A stretch of DNA of 64,000 nt from assembly GCF_965279675.1 (NCBI RefSeq), contig NZ_CBDIIJ010000002.1, positions 2,790,001-2,854,000 on the forward strand, written 5' to 3'. Position numbers and translations under genes: made by a program. The DNA is from Mucisphaera sp965279675. Its GTDB lineage: Bacteria; Planctomycetota; Phycisphaerae; Phycisphaerales; Phycisphaeraceae. Below the pieces are notes generated by a model, which worked only from the letters and a program-made list of their open reading frames with translations, was not told where the DNA came from and did no database searches. Shown here one piece after another: positions 57,350 through 64,000 of this stretch (positions are counted from its first letter, which is position 1; the number at the start of each line of letters is the position of its first letter).

Positions 57350-59950
57350 TTAGCGGCTGCCGCCCATGATGATGCCTGACTCGACGGCTTCGACGTCCTG
57401 GCGGAGGGCTTCGGAGTCTTTGCGGATGGTGTCGAGGAGTGCGGCGAAGTAGTCGACGGAGAGGTAGAAGTAGCGGGCGACCTCGTGGTCGACGAGGAAG
57501 ATTTCTTCTTCGGAGATGGTGGGCATGATGAGTTGTCGGCCGCGGTTGAAGTCGCGGAGTCGTGGCTTGGCCTCAGCAGCACCTGAGTTCAGCTCGACGG
57601 TGTAGCGGAGCACGATGCTGCGCATGAGACGGGTGAGGTCCTGTTCGTCGCGGATCAGGATGGTGTGTCTGGTGTTGCCGTTGGGGTCGGGCTGGTTCAG
57701 TTCGTGGAGGAGCTGACGCCAGGTATCTTCATCCGGGCAGTCGACGAGGCGGACTTCGGGGACGGCTTTGTCGAGGACTTCGTCGGCGCCGTAGCTGCTG
57801 GGGATGGTGTAGGTGAGTGCGAGGGCTCGGCCCTGCATCTGGTTGAAGAGCCATCGGAAGCCGATGCTGACGCGTGGCACTTCGATGCCGAGTTGTTCGC
57901 CGAGGTACTGGACGAGGAAGGCGATGCCGGCACCGGCGGGTCGGTCGTCGCGGGGCTGGAGGAAGATGATGCGTCGTTCGGGGATGGTTTTCTCGACCTC
58001 GCGGCGTTTGATGACCTGGTACATCTGGTGATAGACGAGGAACTCTTCGCCTGGGACGCGGCCTTCGAGAAACTGGTTGTAGGGGTACTGGTCGGCGAGG
58101 TGCGGGAGCCTGCGGATAACGCGTTCGGCTTCGCGGCGCGATTCTTCGAGTTCGGGGTTTTCGTTGAGGAAGGCGAGGTCGGGGACGTCATCGGATCGGA
58201 TGCGGTAGACGTCGCCAAAGAGTTCGTTGTCGAAGCTGTCGAAGACGTCTTTGTCGTCGGGCAGGATGCGTCCGGGGACGCCTTCGGTTGGCAGGACGTA
58301 GGGGGTGATGACGATGATGACCTCGCGTTTGACGCGTTCGGTGGCGGAGGATCGGAAGGCGGCCCCGACCCAGGGGATGTCGCCGAGGAGTGGGACTTTG
58401 TCCTGTTCCTCGTTGATCTCGTTGGCGATCAGCCCGCCGATGATGAAGGGTGTGTTGTTGGCGATGCGGGTGTGGGTCTGAACGCGTCGGGAGGAGATTC
58501 GGGGTGCACGGCCGAGTTCGTTGCCGTCCTGATCGACGACGACGAGGTCGCCGCCTGGGACTTCGGAGGAGACGATGCCGTCGATCTGCATGGTGACTTC
58601 CTCGCCGCTGGCGGCGATGCGCGGGCGGACGTTGAGGAGGATGCCGACGGGGATGTAGTCGAAGGAGAACTGGATGGTATCGCCGCCCGTTGCGCCGCGG
58701 ATGGACGTGGCGATGGGGATGTCTTCACCAATCCGGATGGAGGCCTGGCGGTGGTCGAGGGTGAGGACGGAGGGGCGTGAGAGGATTTCGGCTTCGCCTG
58801 TGCGGACGAGGGCCTGGATCTGGACACGCCAGTCGTTGCCGATGTCGATGAGGGAGAGGTCGAAGGTGGCGCGTTCGCCAAGGCGGGTATTGAACTCGGG
58901 CAGTCGTCCGAAGGTCAGGGCTTCGACGCTGCCTGACGGGACGTCGGTGAGTTCCCAGCTGACGCCCAGGCGATTGAGACCGGTCTCGGAGACTTCGAGG
59001 ATGAGGGCCTCGATGACGAGCTGGCGAGCGGGCACGTCGATGGTCTCTCGGATTCGCTGAACGAGTTCCTGAAAGACCTGGGGCTCGCTGGGGTCGTAGA
59101 GGACCATGAGCTGCATCAGGGGGGTGGCGCTGGTGAAGTTCTGCATCTCGGCGGCGATGCTCGGGACGAGTGAGAGCTTGAAGGAGCCGGTTGCTCGCTG
59201 GTCGACGCCAACGCCGACGAGTCCGGTGCCTTCGGCCACGGGCAGAGACATGATGATGGGCAGGTCGCGGACGTCGATTTCTTCGATGGGCTTGATGATG
59301 CGGGTGTTGCCGATGGCGTTGCGGGGGTCCTGGCTGAACTCGAAGTTGATGGTTTGGTAGCCGAGTCCTTTGAGGATGCCGATGCAGCGGTCGGCTTCGA
59401 TGTAGCTGAGGTCGATGATGCCGGTGGCGAGTTCTGCGGCGCGGGCCTGCTGGTAGAAGCTGTTGACGTTGGTGACGGACTGGTTGATGAGCTTCTGGAT
59501 GTCGGCGAGGTCGGCGTTGGCTCGCGGGCCGTCGGGGGTGATGGTCTGGCCGTAGACCCAGAGGTGGAGGGGCTGGTGGTCGAAGACGCGGTAGCCGAAC
59601 TGGATGTAGTGCTCGCCTGCTGAGGTTCTTCGGCGTAGATAGGTGGTGCCTTCAAGTCCTGGGGGGCCGACGGGGAGGATGGCTCCAGGGTCGGGGATGA
59701 CCTGGTAGCCGAGGCCGGCGATGGCCTGGGAGCGGATGACCTCGAGGATCTCTTCGGCGATGGCAGGGGACATGCGTTCCAAGGGCAGGAAGATGCCGGC
59801 GTTGGCGACTGAGAGTTCGGGGGCTTGCTGAGCGGATGCTTGTCCGCAGAATAGGGCCAGCAGGCAGATCAGGGCTGGTACAAGGCGGGGAAGAATGATC
59901 CTGCTCCGTCCGGTGGATGGGGGTTTACTTCTGGGTACCCGATCGCGCAT
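57350..59950 (-). CDS. Secretin (type II secretion/type IV pilus GspD/PilQ-like)
   Basis: An 866-residue outer-membrane channel subunit. The start is placed at ATG 59950 so that the signal peptide (PRLVPALICLLALFCGQASA) is N-terminal. N-domains are followed by the secretin domain with SRPSVLTLDHRQASIRIGED, FDYIPVGILLNVRPRIAASG, and the signature VPLLGDIPWVGAAFRSSATE RVKREVIIVITPYVLP near residues 590-625. A C-terminal extension of about 240 residues is acidic with no recognised domain. The frame continues into the preceding Nudix gene without a stop. That long read-through is an artefact of the Nudix frameshift. Partner genes are not adjacent. Confidence 0.92.
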   Translation of the reverse strand: MRDRVPRSKPPSTGRSRIILPRLVPALICLLALFCGQASAQQAPELSVANAGIFLPLERMSPAIAEEILEVIRSQAIAGLGYQVIPDPGAILPVGPPGLEGTTYLRRRTSAGEHYIQFGYRVFDHQPLHLWVYGQTITPDGPRANADLADIQKLINQSVTNVNSFYQQARAAELATGIIDLSYIEADRCIGILKGLGYQTINFEFSQDPRNAIGNTRIIKPIEEIDVRDLPIIMSLPVAEGTGLVGVGVDQRATGSFKLSLVPSIAAEMQNFTSATPLMQLMVLYDPSEPQVFQELVQRIRETIDVPARQLVIEALILEVSETGLNRLGVSWELTDVPSGSVEALTFGRLPEFNTRLGERATFDLSLIDIGNDWRVQIQALVRTGEAEILSRPSVLTLDHRQASIRIGEDIPIATSIRGATGGDTIQFSFDYIPVGILLNVRPRIAASGEEVTMQIDGIVSSEVPGGDLVVVDQDGNELGRAPRISSRRVQTHTRIANNTPFIIGGLIANEINEEQDKVPLLGDIPWVGAAFRSSATERVKREVIIVITPYVLPTEGVPGRILPDDKDVFDSFDNELFGDVYRIRSDDVPDLAFLNENPELEESRREAERVIRRLPHLADQYPYNQFLEGRVPGEEFLVYHQMYQVIKRREVEKTIPERRIIFLQPRDDRPAGAGIAFLVQYLGEQLGIEVPRVSIGFRWLFNQMQGRALALTYTIPSSYGADEVLDKAVPEVRLVDCPDEDTWRQLLHELNQPDPNGNTRHTILIRDEQDLTRLMRSIVLRYTVELNSGAAEAKPRLRDFNRGRQLIMPTISEEEIFLVDHEVARYFYLSVDYFAALLDTIRKDSEALRQDVEAVESGIIMGGSR

Positions 59951-60026
59951 CCGTGCGCCAGCATCAGTATTACCTGAATCGTCAGGATCGTGCGTGAACC
60001 GAGAAAAAACAGGGTGATCGCGTCTG

Positions 60027-60475
60027 TCAGCGGAGGGTTTCGGCGATGATCTCGATGAGTTCGAGGCTGGCTTCCGGGAATGGATAGCTGAGGAGGTCTG
60101 CGGGATCGACCCAGGCGAGGTCGGCGACTTCGAGCGGCTGGGGGTTGCCGGCGGCCACGGCGCACCAGTAGGCGTGCAGGCGGACAGTGGCGTGGGGGTA
60201 GGTGTGTTCCCAGGTGCCGATTTGTGAGTCGACCTGGACCTGAACGCCCAACTCCTCGTGAAGTTCTCTGGCGACGGTCTGGGGGAGGGATTCTTTGGGT
60301 TCGCGTTTGCCGCCGGGATCTCCCAGAGGCCGGGCAGGACGCTGTCGTGGCGTCGCTGGGTGATCAGGACCTGCTGGCGGCCGTTTGTTAGCGAGCGGGT
60401 GATGACGCCCAGGCCGACATCGAGTGTCGTGGGAGGGCTGTCGGTGGGCTTTGGGGATGACTGAGGGGTGTTCAC
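60027..60475 (-). pseudogene. Nudix hydrolase (MutT-like) with a single frameshift
   Basis: Read across a one-base frameshift at about 60311-60318, the protein is about 149 residues and complete. It begins VGLGVITRSLTNGRQQVLIT and has RRHDSVLPGLWEIP. After the shift come GGKREPKESLPQTVARELHE and ELGVQV, a perfect Nudix box (GX5EX7REUXEEXGU). The end is WVDPADLLSYPFPEASLELI. MutT-type enzymes cleanse 8-oxo-dGTP. One missing C in the run ATCCCGGC breaks the frame. It could be a real inactivation, a sequencing error or, less likely, programmed frameshifting. The start is GTG 60475. Confidence 0.8.
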
Positions 60476-60601
60476 TCGGGCAGGCTATTGGCTGGGGCCC
60501 GGTTGGTCAAAAGAAGATTTACAGGGCACCCAAACAAAGACTTGACGGCATCCCTTCGTAAGGGTAATGTTTGTACCGTACACCTAGCGAACGGAGTCGT
60601 C

Positions 60602-61234
60602 ATGCTTTCACTGCCACAGATTCAACGGAGTGTGCTTTCAGGGGATACGGACCAGATTCTGATGGATCTGGCTCGTCACGGGACGTTGTTGCCGCTGCCG
60701 ATTCGGCTGGAGCTTTCTCAGTCTTCGAGGGGGTGTCTAGGGCTGGCGCTTCGTCGGGTGGCGGAGCTGACGCACGGGCCGACGGGGCTGAGCCGGGGAA
60801 TCCTGGAGCGTTTGTTGCTGGCTGAGAGCGGCGATGAGGGGAACGCCGCCGCTTTGGCCGCGACGTTGGCTGGGCTTTGCCGGGCAATGGCGTATGGCAC
60901 GGTGGACGAGGACCTGGAGACCGATGTTCGAGAGCAGGTGGAGGCGGGTTGGCTGATGCTGGCCGGGCTTCAGGAGGCGGACGGGCTGCTGGGGGGCGAG
61001 GGTGCGGACGAGATGGACCGCGTACGGTTGTCAGCCTTTGTGGTGTATCTGCTGGGGCCGATGCGTGAGGACGTTCGTTACCTGGATGTGTCTTCGTTGC
61101 TGACGGCGCTCGAGGATCGCCGGCCGCTGGATGATGCACGGGCGGAGGAGTTGGTGGATGTTGCGCTGGCGACGTGGCCCCGGGGCGTTGGCGCGGGTGA
61201 TCGTCGGATCGGTTCGGCGATGCTGGCGGCGTAG
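60602..61234 (+). CDS. Hypothetical protein
   Basis: A 210-residue protein of no family I recognise. It starts at ATG 60602 with GGAG upstream (60591-60594). The sequence is helical throughout (LSLPQIQRSVLSGDTDQILM, GLSRGILERLLLAESGDEGN, AAALAATLAGLCRAMAYGTV, MDRVRLSAFVVYLLGPMRED) with no signal peptide, membrane segment or cysteine motif. It could be a helical-repeat scaffold. It is divergent from the Nudix gene and upstream of the LpxR-like gene in the same direction. A longer open frame from 60488 extends into the promoter region and is rejected. Confidence 0.72.
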   Translation: MLSLPQIQRSVLSGDTDQILMDLARHGTLLPLPIRLELSQSSRGCLGLALRRVAELTHGPTGLSRGILERLLLAESGDEGNAAALAATLAGLCRAMAYGTVDEDLETDVREQVEAGWLMLAGLQEADGLLGGEGADEMDRVRLSAFVVYLLGPMREDVRYLDVSSLLTALEDRRPLDDARAEELVDVALATWPRGVGAGDRRIGSAMLAA

Positions 61235-61290
61235 TCAGAGAGATTGATGGGTGGTTTGCCCTATGGGATTCGATCCGTCAGCATGCGTTG

Positions 61291-62445
61291 ATGCTGGATA
61301 GTCTTCATTGGGTGTGGCGTGGTGCAGGGAGAGAGGGTGTCTTGTTGCGCACCCTGCTGCTGGCAGTGGTTTGGACGTGCTGCTTTGCTGGTGTGAGCTT
61401 TGGACAAGCGGAGGTTGTGGATACGGGCATCGGGGCGGAGGAGGAGGAAGCCGGGTGGGGGGTGGCCGAGGATCGGTTCTGGATCACGCTTTTTGTGGAG
61501 AACGATTCGACGCCTTTGCGGCTGATTGACCGGACGGACCGGCAGTACACCAGCGGGCTACAGGTGCTGTTGGCGCATCAGCCTGCGTGGGCGGAGGCGG
61601 TGGCTGGCTGGCTGCCGTCGCTAGATGGGCTTGACCGCCCTGCCGTGACGGCGGCGGGTTACGTGCTGGGGCAGAAGATTTACACGCCGGATGACCTGGA
61701 TGTGTCCGGGTTGCAGGTCAACGACCGGCGGTATGCGGGGCACAGTTATCTCGGGGGATTTGTTCAGCGGGCGGACGAGCGGACGCTGGATCACCTACAG
61801 GTCGATCTGGGGATCCTGGGGCCGTCATCCGGCGGGGAACTGGTTCAGCAGAACTGGCATGATGTGATTGCGATTCAGGAACCGCAGGGGTGGGATGGGC
61901 AGCTTCAGGATGAGCCGACGCTGCAGGTGAGGTTTCGCAAGAAGTGGCGGTATCGGGTGAGTCAGCCGGATGCCTGGCTGCAGCACGAGTTGATCCCGCG
62001 GGCGGAGTTGGAGGTGGGGACGCTTCGGCGTCATGCCCTGGTCGATGTGCTGTGGCGATTCTCGTTGGAGGATCTGCCCAATGATTTTGGGCCGAGCCAG
62101 TTGGATGACCCGGGAGCCCCCCTGCTTGGGCTTCCTGCCTTGCGGGCCTCGTCGCCGGTTGGGTTGGAGGATCGGTGGTCGATCTACGGGTACCTGCGGG
62201 GTGGGGTGATGCTGGTGGAGCACGACACGCTGATCGAGGGCAGTGATCTGCGTGATACCGATACGGGGTTGGACCTGGTGCCAGTGGTGGGAAGGTTTCA
62301 GGCGGGGCTTGAAGCGTCTTACCGGCTTGATGAATCGACGATCAGTCTCGGGTACTACCAGACGTTTCTGACGGACGAGTTCGAGCAGCAGGGACGGTCA
62401 CACCGGTATGGCGGGGTTGCGCTGCGGTGGATGCTGCCGTTTTGA
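61291..62445 (+). CDS. LpxR-like lipid A deacylase / DUF2219 outer-membrane protein
   Basis: A 384-residue protein of the LpxR family: outer-membrane beta-barrel enzymes that remove the 3'-acyloxyacyl chain of lipid A. The active-site blocks are visible: LFVENDSTPL (Asn/Asp/Ser), DRQYTSGLQVL, RRYAGHSYLGG and LQVDLGILGPSSGGELVQQN WHDVI, where His is the proposed catalytic residue. The C-terminal strand ends in Phe (RWMLPF), usual for barrels. The N-terminus has a long signal sequence (LLRTLLLAVVWTCCFAGVSF). It is evidence that this planctomycete keeps a Gram-negative outer-membrane lipid A pathway. ATG 61291; a later TTG is possible. Confidence 0.86.
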   Translation: MLDSLHWVWRGAGREGVLLRTLLLAVVWTCCFAGVSFGQAEVVDTGIGAEEEEAGWGVAEDRFWITLFVENDSTPLRLIDRTDRQYTSGLQVLLAHQPAWAEAVAGWLPSLDGLDRPAVTAAGYVLGQKIYTPDDLDVSGLQVNDRRYAGHSYLGGFVQRADERTLDHLQVDLGILGPSSGGELVQQNWHDVIAIQEPQGWDGQLQDEPTLQVRFRKKWRYRVSQPDAWLQHELIPRAELEVGTLRRHALVDVLWRFSLEDLPNDFGPSQLDDPGAPLLGLPALRASSPVGLEDRWSIYGYLRGGVMLVEHDTLIEGSDLRDTDTGLDLVPVVGRFQAGLEASYRLDESTISLGYYQTFLTDEFEQQGRSHRYGGVALRWMLPF

Positions 62446-62451
62446 TGGGTG

Positions 62452-63486
62452 TCAGGCGGACTGTCGCTGGCGTTCGGCCTTGACGGATTCGCGGGCGCGG
62501 ACGGCGGCGAGAGGGCGATCGGATTCGAGGCGTCGCTGGAGTTTTCGGAGGGCTTCGATCTCGATCTGGCGGACACGCTCGCGTGTGAGGCCGATTTCGG
62601 CGCCGATTTCCTTAAGGGTCATGGGCTCGTTGCCGTTGAGGCCGTAGCGGAGGCGGAGGATCTTGGCCTCGCGGTCGTCTATGGCTTCGAGGAGGACCTG
62701 GATGGCGTTGAGGTCGTCTTCGAGGGTGACCTGCTTGTCGGGCGCGAGGGTTTTCTCGTCGGCGAGCATTTCGGAGAGGGTGGGTGCCTCGTGGTCTTCG
62801 CCCGACCCGCCTCGGGTGGGTCGCTGGGAGGCGCGGACGGCCTTGGAGATGATGCGGATCTTCTTGGCGGGCAGATCCATGTGCTGGGCGAGTTCGTTGA
62901 GATTGGGCTGTCGGCCGAGTTCTTCTTCGAGATCGCGGGTGGCTTTCTTCCACTTGGCGATGAGCTCGACCATGTAGGCGGGGATGTGGATGGGCTGGAC
63001 GGCGTTGACGAGGGCGCGTTTGATGGATTGCTTGATCCACCAGCAGCCGTAGGTGGAGAAGCGTGCGCCCTGATCGGGGTCGAAGCCTTCGACGGCGCGC
63101 ATGAGTCCGATGTTGCCCTCTTCGATGAGGTCGACAAGAGGGAGCCCGCGGTTCATGTAGCGTTTGGCGATGGCGACGACGAGTCGGAGGTTGGACCGGA
63201 TCATGTGCTCGCGGGAGGCGGCACAGTTTTCGTTGATGATCTTTCGGGCGAGCTGCTTCTCTTGCTCGGCGGTGAGCAGGGGCGATTCATCGATCTGGCT
63301 CAGATAGAGTTCAAGACCTGATTTGAGACCTTTGGTCCCCATTGGCTTTCGTCCCTTGCGTCGCCTGGCGGGCGCGGTCGGCTTTGTCACTGCGGTGGCC
63401 TGGTTGGCCATCTTCCCTAAGCGCGATCGGCGATCCGTAGGGTTCTCTTGATGGCTACGCGGGTGATCTGTGGATCTGCTTGGCAT
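62452..63486 (-). CDS. RNA polymerase sigma factor, sigma-70 family (RpoD/SigA-like)
   Basis: A 344-residue primary-type sigma factor without region 1.1. Region 1.2: DESPLLTAEQEKQLARKIIN. Region 2: EEGNIGLMRAVEGFDPDQGA RFSTYGCWWIKQSIKRALVN. Region 3 follows with IHIPAYMVELIAKWKKATRD. Region 4: LRLRYGLNGNEPMTLKEIGA EIGLTRERVRQIEIEALRKL Q. It could be the housekeeping factor or a close RpoS/SigB-like group 2 factor. The basic N-terminal tail (ARRRKGRKPMGTKGLKSGL) is short. Start ATG 63486; ATG 63411 is an alternative. It is divergent from ispH. Confidence 0.93.
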   Translation of the reverse strand: MPSRSTDHPRSHQENPTDRRSRLGKMANQATAVTKPTAPARRRKGRKPMGTKGLKSGLELYLSQIDESPLLTAEQEKQLARKIINENCAASREHMIRSNLRLVVAIAKRYMNRGLPLVDLIEEGNIGLMRAVEGFDPDQGARFSTYGCWWIKQSIKRALVNAVQPIHIPAYMVELIAKWKKATRDLEEELGRQPNLNELAQHMDLPAKKIRIISKAVRASQRPTRGGSGEDHEAPTLSEMLADEKTLAPDKQVTLEDDLNAIQVLLEAIDDREAKILRLRYGLNGNEPMTLKEIGAEIGLTRERVRQIEIEALRKLQRRLESDRPLAAVRARESVKAERQRQSA

Positions 63487-63719
63487 GACCGAAAAAACTC
63501 ACTGATTCTGGGCTGAATGCGACGTAATGATAGGCTTGCGCACGAGAAAATTCTCTGGGCTGTTCGTCGTTTCTCCTTTGTTTGCAGTGACTTGTGAGAG
63601 GATTCGGTTTATACGGGTCATTTTTTTTGTGAAGCTGGGAGGGGTGGTGGGCCCGGGGAATCTTTTGGGGTTTTGCGTGGGGCGTGGTGAGGTGGTGGGC
63701 GGTGGCTTATGATCCGTCC

Positions 63720-64000
63720 ATGAAGATTTATCTCGCGAATCCAAGGGGCTTTTGTGCCGGTGTGAACATGGCGATCCAGAGTGTGGACGAGGCCCTGAAG
63801 ATCGTCGGCACCCCGCTGTACGTGTATCACGAGATCGTGCACAACCGGCACGTGGTGGAACGGTTTGAGCGGCAGGGCGTGGTGTTTGTGGATCACATCG
63901 ATGAGGTCCCGGCGGGGGCGACGGTGATCTTCAGTGCTCACGGCATCAGCCCGGAGGTTCGGCGGGGTGCCAAGGAGCGGGGGTGCACGATGATCGATGC
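63720..64000 (+). CDS. ispH: 4-hydroxy-3-methylbut-2-enyl diphosphate reductase, partial (3' end beyond window)
   Basis: Last enzyme of the MEP isoprenoid pathway, a [4Fe-4S] reductase. Translation from ATG 63720 gives MKIYLANPRGFCAGVNMAIQ, with the first cluster Cys in RGFCAGV. Next come YHEIVHNRHVVERF with the substrate His, and IFSAHGISPEVRRGAKERGC, with the second His and the next Cys. The frame runs off the right edge after 93 codons of about 310. It supplies precursors for hopanoids and quinones. The start is clear from the family beginning. Confidence 0.95.
   Translation, partial: MKIYLANPRGFCAGVNMAIQSVDEALKIVGTPLYVYHEIVHNRHVVERFERQGVVFVDHIDEVPAGATVIFSAHGISPEVRRGAKERGCTMID

Noticed and set aside
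57350..60475. A 1041-residue Nudix-secretin fusion protein
   Set aside because: The Nudix part leaves its true frame after residue 54 and the join is nonsense sequence; the secretin has its own start and signal peptide at 59950.
1..64000. CRISPR arrays and tRNA genes
   Set aside because: No regularly spaced repeats with unique spacers and no cloverleaf with a GGTTCGANTCC arm were found by eye on either strand.

Overview
The window is high-GC, gene-dense bacterial chromosome and most likely comes from a planctomycete of the Phycisphaerae type. The evidence is a set of secreted proteins that end in PEP-CTERM sorting tails (PEP, hydrophobic stretch, RR-rich end). Several also carry paired dockerin/EF-hand-like repeats with the core VDLIDLS. 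Other supporting genes are a hopanoid cyclase, a pseudopilin, a large secretin, PBP4-type peptidases and ECF sigma machinery. The species cannot be named from sequence alone.

Layout. 1-6.2 kb: aspS (cut by the left edge), riboflavin synthase, an RsbU-like phosphatase, a DUF192 lipoprotein, gluQ, a small unknown gene and purN. 6.2-8.9 kb: a compositionally different stretch with a gene-free 1.3 kb segment full of strong potential RNA helices, a fragment of a duplicated gene, a small membrane protein and a broken O-methyltransferase. 8.9-13.5 kb: a DUF2089/membrane-protein pair, a LamG PEP-CTERM protein, squalene-hopene cyclase and an orphan barstar. 13.2-20.6 kb: a long minus-strand run (unknown, hisA, gamma-carbonic-anhydrase-like, nadB, LEA14-like lipoprotein, cstA, plsC, cmk). 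20.9-30.6 kb: M50 protease, dockerin protein, ECF sigma operon, ppdK, C39-like membrane peptidase, thioesterase, metallo-beta-lactamase-fold hydrolase and a lone nuoB. 30.9-39.3 kb: LacI regulator, PilZ protein, four PEP-CTERM proteins (one a two-lobed aspartic protease) and an FHA protein. 39.8-52.7 kb: lysine-degradation pair, murein-active enzymes (M74-like peptidase, amidase, two PBP4-like enzymes, LD-carboxypeptidase), pseudopilin and SpmA/SpmB. 52.8-64 kb: FAD/Fe-S oxidoreductase, PhoX-like protein, secretin, frameshifted Nudix gene, unknown protein, LpxR-like protein, principal-type sigma factor and ispH (cut by the right edge).

A striking large-scale signal is strand composition. Left of about 30.6 kb the + strand is strongly C-rich whatever strand a gene lies on. 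Right of about 30.9 kb it is strongly G-rich. A change from negative to positive GC skew is what a replication origin gives. A family of palindromic repeats also flips orientation across this point.

The best candidate for something undescribed is the 6.25-7.54 kb segment. Two 14-15 bp helices, GNRA and CUUG loops, and G-U pairs that work only on the + strand suggest a large structured RNA that I cannot assign to a known class.
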